Source of the DNA: Pseudomonas putida
GTDB lineage: Bacteria; Pseudomonadota; Gammaproteobacteria; Pseudomonadales; Pseudomonadaceae
DNA length: 64,000 bases
Assembly (NCBI RefSeq): GCF_025905425.1
Contig: NZ_CP109603.1
Location: forward strand, 5,720,501 to 5,784,500
Direction: 5' to 3'
Of this stretch, positions 40,486-50,683 are shown piece by piece (position 1 is the stretch's first letter; every line of letters begins with the position of its first letter). Below the pieces are notes generated by a model, which saw nothing but the letters and a program-made list of their open reading frames with translations, was not told the DNA's origin and searched no databases. The translations under genes were made by a program, and so were the position numbers.

Positions 40486-41439
40486 TCAGCGGGCCTTCAG
40501 CTGGCGATCAATGGCGTCCATCAATTGCCCACCGATGTTGGTGTTGAACGCGTTGTCGATCTCGCGGATGCAGGTCGGGCTGGTGACGTTGATTTCGGTG
40601 AGGTGCTCGCCAATCACGTCCAAGCCCACGAACAGCAGGCCTTTTGCGCGCAGGGTCGGGCCGACTTGGGCCGCGATCCAGCGGTCACGCTCGGTCAGCG
40701 GGCGGGCTTCGCCACGGCCACCGGCGGCCAGGTTGCCGCGGGTTTCGCCACTGGCCGGGATGCGCGCCAGGCAGTAAGGCACCGGCTCGCCGTCGATCAT
40801 CAGGATGCGCTTGTCGCCGTCCTTGATTGCCGGCAGGTAGGCCTGCGCCATGATCTGTTGAGCACCCAGCGCGGTCAGGGTTTCGAGGATCACCGACAGG
40901 TTGGGGTCGCCGACCCGGTGGCGGAAGATCGAGGTGCCGCCCATGCCGTCCAGCGGCTTGAGGATCACGTCGCCATGCTGGGCGGCGAACTCGCGAATGA
41001 TGTCTGGGCGGCGGCTGACCAGGGTCGGCGGCGTGCACTGCGGGAACAGCGTGGCGAACAGTTTTTCGTTGCAGTCGCGCAGGCTTTGCGGGCGGTTGAC
41101 CACCAGCACGCCCTCGGCCTCGGCCTGCTCCAGCAGGTAGGTGCTGTAGACGAACTCCATGTCGAACGGCGGGTCCTTGCGCATCAGGATCACGTCCAGC
41201 TCGGCCAGGGGGCTGTCCTGCTCGTCGCCCAGCTCGAACCAGCGTGCCGGGTCGGCGAATACTTTCAGCGGGCGCATCCGCGCACGCGCCTTGCCTTCGC
41301 CTTGGTACAGGTCGCGCTGTTCCATGTAGAACAGGCTCCAGCCGCGGGCCTGGGCGGCCAGCAGCATGGCCAGCGAACTGTCCTTCTTGTAGGAGATGGA
41401 CGCGATGGGGTCCATGACAATGCCGAGGCGAACGCTCAT
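40486..41439 (-). CDS. gshB: Glutathione synthetase
   Basis: GshB joins gamma-glutamylcysteine and glycine in the cytosol. The 317-residue ATP-grasp enzyme begins MSVRLGIVMDPIASISYKKDSS and has the family segments MRKDPPFDMEFVYSTYLLE, DVILKPLDGMGGTSIFR and EINVTSPTCIREI. The ATG at 41439 follows AGGA; the much longer open frame upstream to 41823 overlaps pilG on the opposite strand and is not coding. The gene is divergent from the Chp cluster. Confidence 0.97.
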   Translation of the reverse strand: MSVRLGIVMDPIASISYKKDSSLAMLLAAQARGWSLFYMEQRDLYQGEGKARARMRPLKVFADPARWFELGDEQDSPLAELDVILMRKDPPFDMEFVYSTYLLEQAEAEGVLVVNRPQSLRDCNEKLFATLFPQCTPPTLVSRRPDIIREFAAQHGDVILKPLDGMGGTSIFRHRVGDPNLSVILETLTALGAQQIMAQAYLPAIKDGDKRILMIDGEPVPYCLARIPASGETRGNLAAGGRGEARPLTERDRWIAAQVGPTLRAKGLLFVGLDVIGEHLTEINVTSPTCIREIDNAFNTNIGGQLMDAIDRQLKAR

Positions 41440-41668
41440 GGGGTGGTTCCTCTTGGCGGCGCGCAGCCGCGATGGATCGAAAGAAAAGTGGCTCAGGGTG
41501 GCGCCGGGAGCGCCGATGGTCAAGGGGCGCAGCAGATGGAATGGCCACCCGGAGTGTGCTAAAAATGCGAGGCACAATGCTGCGCAAACCTGTAGCGGCC
41601 TTGTGTCGCGAAAGGGTCGCAACGCGGCCCCAGCAATTCTGGCCTGAGCAGCGACGGTAGCCCAAGTG
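41440..41668. repeat. Intergenic region gshB/pilG with a degenerate REP-like element
   Basis: Within this divergent 229-base gap a single copy of the composite repeat TGTAGCGGCCTTGTGTCGCG with a distal hairpin (GGGTCGCAACGCGGCCC) lies at about 41589-41631. The region must also hold the two divergent promoters, which I could not define. Having a REP-like element upstream of both genes is unusual. Confidence 0.6.
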
Positions 41669-42070
41669 ATGGAACAACCCCTGAAGGTGATGGTGATCGA
41701 CGACTCACGCACGATCCGCCGTACCGCGCAGATGTTGCTCGGCGAAGCGGGTTGCGAGGTGATTACCGCCAGCGATGGCTTCGATGCCCTGTCCAAGATC
41801 GTCGACCACCAGCCCCAGATCATCTTCGTCGATGTGCTGATGCCGCGCCTGGACGGCTACCAGACGTGCGCCGTGATCAAGCACAACAGCGCTTTCAAGG
41901 ACATACCGGTCATACTCCTGTCCTCGCGCGACGGCCTGTTCGACAAGGCCCGCGGGCGGGTGGTGGGCTCCGACCAGTTCCTCACCAAGCCGTTCAGCAA
42001 GGAAGAACTGCTCGATGCGATCAGGGCCCATGTGCCCGGTTTTGCCGAACACCAACAACACGCACCCTGA
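41669..42070 (+). CDS. pilG: Chp-system response regulator PilG
   Basis: A single-domain CheY-like receiver of 133 residues. The acidic pocket is in VIDDSRT (residues 9-15), the phosphoacceptor is Asp55 in IIFVDVLMPRLDG, and the signalling Lys is in FLTKPFS. In type IV pilus systems PilG favours pilus extension and activates adenylate cyclase. The ATG at 41669 directly follows an in-frame GTG; the ribosome binding site is poor. It is the first gene of the operon. Confidence 0.94.
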   Translation: MEQPLKVMVIDDSRTIRRTAQMLLGEAGCEVITASDGFDALSKIVDHQPQIIFVDVLMPRLDGYQTCAVIKHNSAFKDIPVILLSSRDGLFDKARGRVVGSDQFLTKPFSKEELLDAIRAHVPGFAEHQQHAP

Positions 42071-42116
42071 CCGCGTCCGCCATGGCGCGGTCTTTCTTTC
42101 CTGATGGGGAAACAGC

Positions 42117-42482
42117 ATGGCCCGAGTTCTGATTGTCGACGACTCGCCGACAGAGATGTACAGATTGACCGAATGGCTGGAAAAGCACGGTTACCAAGTG
42201 CTCAAGGCCAACAACGGTGGCGATGGCGTGGCGCTGGCCCGTCAGGAAAAACCCGACGCGGTGCTGATGGACATCGTCATGCCCGGCATGAATGGCTTCC
42301 AGGCCACCCGTCAACTAAGCAAGGACAAAGAAACCAGTGCCATACCGGTGATCGTGGTCACCACCAAGGACCAGGAAACCGACCGTGTCTGGGCCACGCG
42401 CCAGGGCGCCCGCGACTTCCTGACCAAGCCGGTCGAAGAAGACGCGCTGATCGCCAAGCTCAAAGAAGTGCTGGGGGCTTGA
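42117..42482 (+). CDS. pilH: Chp-system response regulator PilH
   Basis: Single-domain receiver of 121 residues with VLIVDDSPTEM, phosphoacceptor Asp52 in VLMDIVMPGMNG, and Lys in FLTKPVEE. PilH acts with PilG and may serve as a phosphate sink that controls pilus retraction. It begins 46 bases after pilG, and its stop codon overlaps the proposed pilI start. Confidence 0.95.
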   Translation: MARVLIVDDSPTEMYRLTEWLEKHGYQVLKANNGGDGVALARQEKPDAVLMDIVMPGMNGFQATRQLSKDKETSAIPVIVVTTKDQETDRVWATRQGARDFLTKPVEEDALIAKLKEVLGA

Positions 42483-43033
42483 CCACCCGCCCCCAGGGCG
42501 CGTCTTTGACCGCCTTTGAGTTGCTGCTGGACATCGACCGGCGCTGCCGCCTGCTGGTGGCGGACCAGCCGCTGCAGGACACCCGCCTGCAACAGTGGAG
42601 CGGGATCGGTTTTCGCATCGCCGGGCAATGGTTCGTCGCGCCCATGGGCGAAGTCGCCGAAGTGCTGCGCGAACCCCGCAGCAGCCGTGTTCCAGGGGTG
42701 CAGCCCTGGGTCTGTGGGGTCGCCAACCTGCGCGGGCGGTTGCTGCCGGTGATGGACCTGAGCAGCTTCTTCGGGCTCGGCCCGGCAGCCCCCGGCAAGC
42801 AGCGACGGGTGCTGGTGCTGGACCATGAGGACCTGTTCGTCGGCCTGCTGGTGGACGAGGTACTGGGGCTGCAGCACTTTGCCCTGAGCAGCCTGGAACT
42901 GTCACCGCCGCAGCCCCTGATCCGCGCTGCTGCACGCTTCGTGCAGGGGCATTTCCCGCGTGAACGCAATTGGGCGATTTTCAGCCCCTTCGCCCTGGCC
43001 CAGGCGCCGGGCTTTCTCGATGTGGCGTTATAG
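42479..43033 (+). CDS. pilI: CheW-like adaptor PilI
   Basis: A CheW-domain adaptor of about 184 residues linking the PilJ receptor to the ChpA kinase. The conserved CheW pattern is visible ([20 protein letters not shown], then [22 protein letters not shown]). The start is uncertain: no ATG lies near the family start, and the best candidates are the TTG at 42479, which overlaps the pilH stop, or the TTG at about 42507. It ends 11 bases before pilJ. Confidence 0.9.
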   Translation: MTTRPQGASLTAFELLLDIDRRCRLLVADQPLQDTRLQQWSGIGFRIAGQWFVAPMGEVAEVLREPRSSRVPGVQPWVCGVANLRGRLLPVMDLSSFFGLGPAAPGKQRRVLVLDHEDLFVGLLVDEVLGLQHFALSSLELSPPQPLIRAAARFVQGHFPRERNWAIFSPFALAQAPGFLDVAL

Positions 43034-43044
43034 GACCTGCGAAC

Positions 43045-45105
43045 GTGAACAACCCCGCCACCAGTGCTACCGCAACGCCCATGGCTCCGCGCACGCGCAG
43101 CATCGCGCAGATCACTGTGCTGTTTCTGGTGCTGATTCTGTCGATCATTTTGCTGTTCGCCAATTTCGCCTACCTGAGCACCCAGTCCAACTACGACAAA
43201 CAGTACATCGGCCATGCTGGCGAGCTTCGCGTGCTGTCCCAGCGCATCGCCAAGAACGCCACCGAGGCCGCGGCAGGCAAGGCCTTGGCGTTCAAGTTGC
43301 TGTCGGATGCGCGCAACGATTTCGAACGGCGCTGGAGCTACCTGCGCGAAGGTGACAAATCCACCGGCCTGCCCGCGGCGCCGGCCACGATGCGCGATGA
43401 AATGGAAGCGGTCCGCCAAGACTGGGAGAACCTGCGCAAGAACACCGATACCATTCTTGCCAGCGAACAGACGGTGCTGTCCCTGCATCAGGTGGCCGCG
43501 ACCCTGGCCGAGACCGTGCCGCAACTGCAGGTCGAATACGAAAAAGTGGTCGAGATCCTGCTGCAGAGCGGCGCCCCGGCCAACCAGGTGGTGGTGGCCC
43601 AGCGTCAGCTGTTGTTGGCCGAACGTATCCTCGGTTCGGTCAATACGGTGCTGGCCGGTGACGACACCGCCGCCCAGGCGGCCGATGCCTTTGGCCGCGA
43701 TGCCGGGCGTTTTGGCCAGGTGCTCGAGGGCATGCTCGACGGCAATCCGACGATCCAGGTCACCCGTGTCGAGGACGCCGATGCCCGGGCGCGGCTGGCC
43801 GAAATCGCCGAGCTGTTCCAGTTCGTGGCAGGCTCGGTGGACGAAATCCTCGAAACCTCACCTGAACTGTTCCGCGTACGGGAAGCGGCGGGCAACATCT
43901 TCAGCCTGTCGCAGACCCTGCTCGACGAGGCCTCGCACCTGGCCAACGGGTTTGAGAACCTGGCCGGCGGGCGCACCCTCGATACCGTCGGCGGCTATGC
44001 CCTGGGCCTGCTGGCGCTGGCGTCGATCATTCTCATCGGCCTGGTCATGGTGCGCACCACCAACCGGCAACTGCGCGAGACCGCGGAAAAGAACGAACGC
44101 AACCAGCAGGCGATCATGCGCCTGCTCGACGAAATCGAAGAGCTGGCCGATGGCGACCTGACCGTGACCGTGTCGGTCACCGAGGACTTCACTGGTGCCA
44201 TCGCCGACTCGATCAACTATTCCGTCGATCAACTGCGCGATCTGGTTGGCACCATCAACCACAGCGCCGTGCAGGTGGCGGCTGCCGTACAGGACACGCA
44301 GAACACTGCCCGCCAGTTGGCCAAGGCGTCCGAGCACCAGGCCGCGCAGATCAGCGAGGCGTCCGAGGCGGTGGGCGACATGGTCGAATCGATCGACCGG
44401 GTTTCGGCGCATGCGTATGAGTCGGCCAAGGTGGCCGAGCGCTCGGTGGCGATTGCCAACAAGGGCAACGAGGTGGTGCACAACACCATCAACGGCATGG
44501 ACAACATTCGCGAGCAGATCCAGGACACCGCCAAGCGGATCAAGCGCCTGGGCGAGTCTTCCCAGGAGATCGGCGACATCGTCAGTTTGATCGACGACAT
44601 TGCCGACCAGACCAACATCCTCGCCCTGAACGCGGCGATCCAGGCCTCGCTGGCCGGTGAAGCCGGGCGTGGTTTTGCGGTAGTGGCCGACGAGGTGCAG
44701 CGCCTGGCCGAACGTTCGTCGTCGGCCACGCGGCAGATCGAGGCGCTGGTACGGACCATTCAGGCCGATACCAACGAGGCGGTGATTTCCATGGAGCAGA
44801 CCACCGCCGAAGTGGTGCGCGGCGCGCGCCTGGCCCAGGATGCCGGGGTGGCGCTGGCGGAAATCGAAGGGGTGTCGCAGACCTTGGCCGAGCTGATCCA
44901 CAGTATTTCTGACGCGGCCCAGCTGCAGACCTCTTCTGCCGGGCAGATTTCCCACACCATGGCGGTCATCCAGCAGATCACCGCGCAGACGTCTGCCGGC
45001 TCCGGCGCCACCGCCGACAGTATCCACCACTTGGCACGCATGGCCAGCGAGATGCGCCGGTCTGTTTCTGGTTTCACCCTGCCGGCACCCGCCGAGCCGC
45101 GCTGA
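43045..45105 (+). CDS. pilJ: Type IV pilus chemoreceptor PilJ
   Basis: The chemoreceptor of the Chp system, 686 residues. TM1 (about 20-43, [16 protein letters not shown]) is followed by a large periplasmic region with two PilJ-type helical modules, including [22 protein letters not shown], then TM2 (about 313-335), HAMP, and a signalling domain with the conserved tip [18 protein letters not shown]. The GTG at 43045 is preceded by AGGA at good spacing and matches the expected N-terminus. No pilK methyltransferase gene follows; chpA starts 9 bases later. Confidence 0.95.
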   Translation: MNNPATSATATPMAPRTRSIAQITVLFLVLILSIILLFANFAYLSTQSNYDKQYIGHAGELRVLSQRIAKNATEAAAGKALAFKLLSDARNDFERRWSYLREGDKSTGLPAAPATMRDEMEAVRQDWENLRKNTDTILASEQTVLSLHQVAATLAETVPQLQVEYEKVVEILLQSGAPANQVVVAQRQLLLAERILGSVNTVLAGDDTAAQAADAFGRDAGRFGQVLEGMLDGNPTIQVTRVEDADARARLAEIAELFQFVAGSVDEILETSPELFRVREAAGNIFSLSQTLLDEASHLANGFENLAGGRTLDTVGGYALGLLALASIILIGLVMVRTTNRQLRETAEKNERNQQAIMRLLDEIEELADGDLTVTVSVTEDFTGAIADSINYSVDQLRDLVGTINHSAVQVAAAVQDTQNTARQLAKASEHQAAQISEASEAVGDMVESIDRVSAHAYESAKVAERSVAIANKGNEVVHNTINGMDNIREQIQDTAKRIKRLGESSQEIGDIVSLIDDIADQTNILALNAAIQASLAGEAGRGFAVVADEVQRLAERSSSATRQIEALVRTIQADTNEAVISMEQTTAEVVRGARLAQDAGVALAEIEGVSQTLAELIHSISDAAQLQTSSAGQISHTMAVIQQITAQTSAGSGATADSIHHLARMASEMRRSVSGFTLPAPAEPR

Positions 45106-45114
45106 GGAGTGCCC

Positions 45115-48100
45115 ATGGCTGTTGCCGCTGTAAGTCCCGAACGCCACGAAACGGTGGCGCTGGCCTGGACCAAGGCCGCCATCCTCGATTGCCTGGGCCA
45201 GGCGCGACAGGCCCTGGAGCGCTTTGCTGGCGAACCGGGCGAGCTCTCCATGCTGGCGTTCGTGGTCGACAACCTGCACCAGGTGCACGGTTGCCTGCGC
45301 ATGCTCGAATTGCGCGGGGCGACGCACCTGGCGGAAGAACTGGAGCTGTTCGCCAGGGCCTTGGCCGAGGGCCAGGTCAGCCCCCGGGGTGACTGCTTGG
45401 GGGCGCTGTTCCGGGGCCTGGAGCAACTGCCCTCCTACCTGGAGCGGCTGCGCGGCGCGCGCCACGACCTGCCGTTGGTGATGCTGCCGTTGCTCAACCA
45501 GCTTCGCGCCTGCCGAGGCGTGGAACCCTTGGCCCAGGCCAGCCTCATCAGTGGCACTGCCCAGCGCTTTGCCGGCGCCGATGACCTGGCCAACCTTGAC
45601 CTGTCGCTGGGCAACTGGCGGGAGCAGATGCAGGCCGGGCCCGGCCGTGACGCCTTGCGGTCGGTGGTGAGCGCGCTGTGCGACGACCTGATGCGCATCA
45701 AGGAACGCCTGGACCAGTTCGTGCGCGGCGATCGCCAGCACAGTGAACAGTCGGAAGCCTTGCTCGCACCCTTGCGCCATGTCGCCGATACCCTGGCGGT
45801 ACTCGGCTTCCAGCAGCCTCGGCGGGTGATCATCGATCAAGTGCTGGCGCTGCAGGCCTTGGCCCCCGGCGCAGGCTCGGTGGATGACGCGGTGTTGATG
45901 GATGTGGCGGGCGCGCTGTTGTACGTGGAGGCGACCCTCAATGGCATGGTCGGCCCGTTGGAAGAAAACGGGCAGGGCGGCCTGCCCGGCTCGGACCTGG
46001 CCGAGATCCGCCAGTTGGTGCTGAGCGAGTCGCTGGCGGTCTTGCAGCAGGCCAAGGACTTGATCGGTGATTGCCTGGAATCCGACTGGCCCCGGCAACG
46101 CCTGCAACCGTTGCCGGGGCTGCTGCAGCAAGTGCGCGGGGCGTTGGCGATGTTGATGCTGGCGGGCCCTGCCGATGTGTTTGCCGGGTGCGCGAGCTAC
46201 GTGCAGCGCTGGTTGCAGCACCTGGATGTCGAGCCACCGGCCGATGAGCTGGCACACCTGGCCGACGCCCTGAGCGCCGCCGAGTGCTACCTGCAATGGC
46301 GGGTGGCCGACCCGCTGGCCGATGGCCAGCCCTTCATCCACATGGCGCGTACCAGCCTGGCGGCGCTGGGCGTGGCGTGCGTGGTCAGCGAAACCGGCTT
46401 TGGCCTGGAAGGCAATGGCGATGGCATCGACGACGAGCTGCGCGAAGTGTTCCTCGACGAGGCCGGTGAGCTGCTGCCGGAAATCGAACGCCACTGGTTG
46501 CGCTGGCGCGCCGACAACCAGCAGCGTGATGCCTTGCTCGAGGTACGCCGCGCGCTGCATACGCTCAAGGGCAGTGGCCGGATGGTTCATGCCGAGGCGG
46601 TGGCCGAACTGGCCTGGGGCGCCGAGCACCTGCTCAACCGGATGCTCGAAGGCCGTATCGTGCTCACCCCGGAAGGCGTGGTGGCCTTGCAGCAAGTGTT
46701 TGTGCACCTGCCTGACCTGTTGGCTGACTTCGCCGCCGGGCAGCTGCCGCAACTGACCGAAATCGAGCAACTGTCCGGGCATCTGCATGCCCTGGCCGAA
46801 AACGATGCGCCGCCCGCCGCTGACATCGATGGCCTCGACCCGCAATTGCTGGACATCTTCCGCAGCGAGGCACACGGCCACCTGGCCAGCCTCGAGGCAT
46901 TTCTGCAGAGCGCCGACGGCCCCGACACGCCCGTCAGCGATAGCCTGCAACGCGCCCTGCACACGCTCAAGGGCAGCGCTGCCATGGCCGGCGTAATGCC
47001 GGTCGCCGAGCTTGCCACTGCCTTCGACCGCCTGGCGCGTGAGTACAAGGGCCATCAGTTGCCCCTGCAAGTGGCCGAAATCGAATGGCTGGAGGCCGGG
47101 CGTTCACTGTTCCACCTAGGCCTTGCGCAACTGGACAGCACACCACTGGCGGCCATCCCGGGTGCCGCCGAGTTGATCGAGCAGGTCGGCCAGGCGGTGG
47201 ATGTGCGCCTGGCCAACCTGCATGACGACCCCCATCATGCACACCGCAGCAAGCGCGACCCGCAACTGACCGCCAGTTTCCTGGCCCAGGCCATGGACAT
47301 TCTGCTCGACGCCGAGTCATTGCTATCGCGCTGGCAGGAGCAGCCGGGCCAACGCCAGGCGCTGGAGACCCTGCTCGATGAACTGACCAGCCTCGGCCAT
47401 GCTGCGCATCTGGCCGACCTGTGGCAGATGGACGACGTCTGCGAGGCCCTGCTCGACGTCTATGGCGCCGTGGAAGAGGGTAGCCTGGCGGCCGACCCAC
47501 GCTTTTTCGCCACGGCGCAGGCAGGCCATGAAGCGCTGCTCGACATGCTCGACGAGGTAGCCGCAGGCCAGGAAATTTCGCCCAGACCTGCGCTGATCGA
47601 CAGTTTGCGCAACCTGCTGGCACAGGCCTTGGCACCCGATGCCACGGGCCTTGTGGGCATCGATACGGTCACGCCGCTGCATCCGGACATGGACCTTGGC
47701 CTGGGGCTGTCGCGCAATCTGTTGCTGCCACCTGCGGGCGAGTTGCCGGCCGAGGAACCTGAGAGCCCAGGGGACAAGGAACTGCTGGAAGTCTTCCTGG
47801 AAGAAAGCTCGGACATTGTCGAGAGCGCCGCCGCCGCCCTGGCACGCTGGCAGGCTGACCCGCGCAACAGCGTCGAGGTGGAAAACCTGCTGCGCGACCT
47901 GCACACCCTAAAAGGGGGCGCGCGCATGGTCGAGATTGCCGCCATTGGCGATCTGGCCCACGAACTGGAATTTCTATACGAACTGCTCGCCGCAGGCCGC
48001 CTGCCGCCGAGCCCGCCGCTGTTTGCGCTGTTGCAGAATTGCCACGACCGCCTGGCGCATATGCTCGATGCCGTGCGCCTGGGGCAGCCCCTGCATGCTG

Positions 48101-50058
48101 CCACGGCACTGATCGACTACATCCGTAACTTCAGCAGTGCTGCACTGACCGACAGTGCGGCGGGCCAGGGGCCGCTGGAGGCAGCGGCGCTTGAGGCGCC
48201 TACTGCGGCTCCGGAGCGGGTGCCGGGCGACATGGTCAAGGTCGATGCCGAGCTGCTCGACGACCTGGGCAACCTGGCCGGTGAGCACTCGGTCATCCGT
48301 GGTCGCATCGAGCAGCAGGTCAACGATGCCCAGTTCACCCTCAACGAAATGGAAACCACCCTGGAGCGCATGCGCGACCAGCTGCTGCGCCTGGATGTCG
48401 AGACCCAGGGGCGGATCTCCAGCCGGCAGGCATTCGAGGGTGACGCATACGACGATTTCGACCCGCTGGAAATGGACCGCCACTCGCAGTTGCAGCAGTT
48501 GTCGCGGGCGCTGTTCGAGTCGGCATCCGACCTGCTCGACCTGAAGGAGACCCTGGCTCAGCGGGCGCAGGAGGCCTATAGCCTGTTGCAGCAGCAAGCG
48601 CGGGTGAACAGCCAGTTGCAGGAGGGCCTGACCGCGACCCTGATGGTGCCGTTCGAACGGCTGGTACCGCGCTTGCAACGGGTGGTGCGACAGGTTGCCA
48701 GCGAGCTGGGCAAGCAGGTCGAGCTGGTGGTTGGCAACGCCGAAGGTGAGCTGGACCGCAGCGTGCTCGAACGCATGGTGGCGCCACTGGAGCACATGCT
48801 GCGCAACGCCGTCGACCATGGCCTGGAAAGCCGCGAAGCGCGCCTGGCTGCGGGCAAGCCCGAACACGGCACGATTCACCTGAACCTGCTGCACGAGGGC
48901 GCCGACATTGTCATCGAGATGACTGACGATGGTGCCGGCGTGCCGCTGGAGGCGGTGCGGCGCAAGGCGATCAAGCGCGGCCTGCTGGACCCGCAAGCGC
49001 AGTTGAGCGATCACGAGGTCTTGCAGTTCATTTTGCGCCCCGGTTTCTCCACCGCCGAGAAAATCACTCAGATCTCCGGGCGAGGCCTGGGCATGGACGT
49101 GGTGCACGAAGAGGTCAAGCAGTTGGGCGGCTCGATGACCATCGAGTCGGCCCAGGGCAAAGGTGCGCGCTTTTTGATCCGCCTGCCGTTCACCGTGTCG
49201 ATCAACCGCGCGTTGATGGTGCACATGGGCGAGGATCAATACGCGATCCCGCTCAATACCATCGAAGGCATTGTCCGCGTGCCGCCTGCAGAACTGGCCG
49301 CCTGCTACCAACTGGATGCACCTCGTTATGTCTACGCGGGCCACGTGTACGACTTGCGCTACCTGGGTGAACTGCTGCAAGGCCTGCCACGGCCCAGCCT
49401 GCTGGGTCAGAGCGTACCGCTGCCGGTGCTGCTGGTGCATTCCCAGGAGCAGTCGTTCGCCATTCAGGCCGATAGCCTGTCGCCCAGCCGCGAGATCGTG
49501 GTGAAGAGCCTGGGGCCACAATTTGCCGCCGTCGCCGGGCTGTCTGGGGCGACCTTGCTGGGTGATGGCCGGGTGGTGCTGATTCTCGACCTGCTTGGCC
49601 AGTTGCGAGGCCAGCAAAGGCGCCTGGCGCGCCTGCCGGGAGGGGGCGACGCGCAGCGCCAGCTGTTCGGCCCGTCGCCGCGACGGTCACTGCTGGTCAT
49701 GGTGGTGGATGACTCGGTGACCGTGCGCAAGGTCACCACCCGGCTACTGGAGCGACACGGCATGAGCGTGCTGACGGCCAAGGACGGGGTCGATGCCATG
49801 GCGCAGCTGGAAGAACATCGCCCCGATGTATTGCTGCTGGACATCGAGATGCCACGCATGGACGGTTTCGAGGTGGCCACGCGCATACGCCGTGACGAGC
49901 GCCTGAAGGGCCTGCCGATCATCATGATTACCTCCCGCACCGGGCAGAAGCACCGTGATCGTGCGATGGCCATCGGTGTCAACGAGTACCTGGGCAAGCC
50001 TTATCAGGAGTCCGTCCTGCTGCAGAGCATCGCCCACTGGAGCCAGGCCCATGCTTGA
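45115..50058 (+). CDS. chpA: Chp-system hybrid histidine kinase (ChpA/PilL)
   Basis: A hybrid CheA of 1647 residues. Three intact Hpt phosphotransfer domains have HTLKG motifs with His482, His616 and His930; an N-terminal and a middle helical module (about 30-120 and 740-830) look like Hpt domains that have lost the His. The kinase core has the N-box MLRNAVDHG (Asn1231) and GRGLGMDVV near 1322, then a CheW-like domain (about 1375-1500) and a C-terminal receiver with phosphoacceptor Asp1576 in LLLDIEMPRMDG. P. aeruginosa ChpA is far longer (about 2470 residues), with more phosphotransfer domains. The ATG at 45115 follows GAGGAG; the upstream GTG at 45109 lies inside that site. Confidence 0.95.
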   Translation: MAVAAVSPERHETVALAWTKAAILDCLGQARQALERFAGEPGELSMLAFVVDNLHQVHGCLRMLELRGATHLAEELELFARALAEGQVSPRGDCLGALFRGLEQLPSYLERLRGARHDLPLVMLPLLNQLRACRGVEPLAQASLISGTAQRFAGADDLANLDLSLGNWREQMQAGPGRDALRSVVSALCDDLMRIKERLDQFVRGDRQHSEQSEALLAPLRHVADTLAVLGFQQPRRVIIDQVLALQALAPGAGSVDDAVLMDVAGALLYVEATLNGMVGPLEENGQGGLPGSDLAEIRQLVLSESLAVLQQAKDLIGDCLESDWPRQRLQPLPGLLQQVRGALAMLMLAGPADVFAGCASYVQRWLQHLDVEPPADELAHLADALSAAECYLQWRVADPLADGQPFIHMARTSLAALGVACVVSETGFGLEGNGDGIDDELREVFLDEAGELLPEIERHWLRWRADNQQRDALLEVRRALHTLKGSGRMVHAEAVAELAWGAEHLLNRMLEGRIVLTPEGVVALQQVFVHLPDLLADFAAGQLPQLTEIEQLSGHLHALAENDAPPAADIDGLDPQLLDIFRSEAHGHLASLEAFLQSADGPDTPVSDSLQRALHTLKGSAAMAGVMPVAELATAFDRLAREYKGHQLPLQVAEIEWLEAGRSLFHLGLAQLDSTPLAAIPGAAELIEQVGQAVDVRLANLHDDPHHAHRSKRDPQLTASFLAQAMDILLDAESLLSRWQEQPGQRQALETLLDELTSLGHAAHLADLWQMDDVCEALLDVYGAVEEGSLAADPRFFATAQAGHEALLDMLDEVAAGQEISPRPALIDSLRNLLAQALAPDATGLVGIDTVTPLHPDMDLGLGLSRNLLLPPAGELPAEEPESPGDKELLEVFLEESSDIVESAAAALARWQADPRNSVEVENLLRDLHTLKGGARMVEIAAIGDLAHELEFLYELLAAGRLPPSPPLFALLQNCHDRLAHMLDAVRLGQPLHAATALIDYIRNFSSAALTDSAAGQGPLEAAALEAPTAAPERVPGDMVKVDAELLDDLGNLAGEHSVIRGRIEQQVNDAQFTLNEMETTLERMRDQLLRLDVETQGRISSRQAFEGDAYDDFDPLEMDRHSQLQQLSRALFESASDLLDLKETLAQRAQEAYSLLQQQARVNSQLQEGLTATLMVPFERLVPRLQRVVRQVASELGKQVELVVGNAEGELDRSVLERMVAPLEHMLRNAVDHGLESREARLAAGKPEHGTIHLNLLHEGADIVIEMTDDGAGVPLEAVRRKAIKRGLLDPQAQLSDHEVLQFILRPGFSTAEKITQISGRGLGMDVVHEEVKQLGGSMTIESAQGKGARFLIRLPFTVSINRALMVHMGEDQYAIPLNTIEGIVRVPPAELAACYQLDAPRYVYAGHVYDLRYLGELLQGLPRPSLLGQSVPLPVLLVHSQEQSFAIQADSLSPSREIVVKSLGPQFAAVAGLSGATLLGDGRVVLILDLLGQLRGQQRRLARLPGGGDAQRQLFGPSPRRSLLVMVVDDSVTVRKVTTRLLERHGMSVLTAKDGVDAMAQLEEHRPDVLLLDIEMPRMDGFEVATRIRRDERLKGLPIIMITSRTGQKHRDRAMAIGVNEYLGKPYQESVLLQSIAHWSQAHA

Positions 50059-50524
50059 ACTGATCGCAGGCCAACGCAGCAGCCTGACTGGCTTGCTACT
50101 GCCGATGGGTGACCGCACCCTGGTGCTGCCCAATGTCGCCGTGGCTGAGCTTATTGGCCAGCGCAACCTGGTGTGTCAGCCTGGCGAGCCAGCCTGGCAC
50201 CTGGGCTGGATCGACTGGCGTAAGCAGCATTTGCCGCTGATCGGTTTCGAGGCTGCCTGTGGAGGTGAGACGCCGTGTGGCGAACGGGCGCGTATCGTGG
50301 TGCTGAACGCGCTAGGCGACACCGGGCTGCGTTACCTGGCGGTGCTGCTGCAGGACATTCCGCGTTCATGCAAGCTCGACAGCCAGCTCAATTATGTGGA
50401 TGTGGCGCTGGGCAGCCTGGAACTTGCGGCGGTGCAAGTGGGCGAGCAGGTGGCGCGGGTGCCGGACCTGGTGGCATTGGAACGGCTGGTGCGTGACGCG
50501 GATCTGCAACCTGATTCTGGATAA
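50051..50524 (+). CDS. chpC: CheW-like adaptor, ChpC-type
   Basis: A 157-residue protein with a CheW-like domain (MGDRTLVLPNVAVAELIGQ, WHLGWIDWRKQHLPLIGFEA), encoded directly after the kinase with an 8-base overlap of chpA. By position and fold it corresponds to ChpC, the second adaptor of the system. No chpB methylesterase gene separates it from chpA. It is the last gene of the cluster and is followed by a REP pair. Confidence 0.88.
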   Translation: MLELIAGQRSSLTGLLLPMGDRTLVLPNVAVAELIGQRNLVCQPGEPAWHLGWIDWRKQHLPLIGFEAACGGETPCGERARIVVLNALGDTGLRYLAVLLQDIPRSCKLDSQLNYVDVALGSLELAAVQVGEQVARVPDLVALERLVRDADLQPDSG

Positions 50525-50540
50525 TAGGGTGTTTGCTGTG

Positions 50541-50635
50541 GCCTCTTCGCGGGGCAAGCCCGCTCCCACAGGGACCGAATAATGTGGGGCAGAAGCTGTA
50601 CCTGTGGGAGCGGGCTTGCCCCGCGAAGAGGCCCG
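50541..50635. repeat. Inverted REP pair after chpC
   Basis: Two near-perfect copies in opposite orientation at about 50541-50572 and 50600-50633, with the core GCGGGGCAAGCCCGC, lie between chpC and the hemolysin III gene. They probably mark the end of the Chp transcript. Confidence 0.9.
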
Positions 50636-50683
50636 AACTGACTGTCTCAGGAACCCAGCCCATAGCAGGAGGTCTGTGTTTGC

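Noticed and set aside
43858..47070. Long minus-strand open frame of 1070 codons opposite pilJ and chpA
   Set aside because: It is an antisense shadow of two genes with clear domain motifs. It gives a His/Gln/Arg-rich product with no recognisable domain, as expected in GC-rich DNA.
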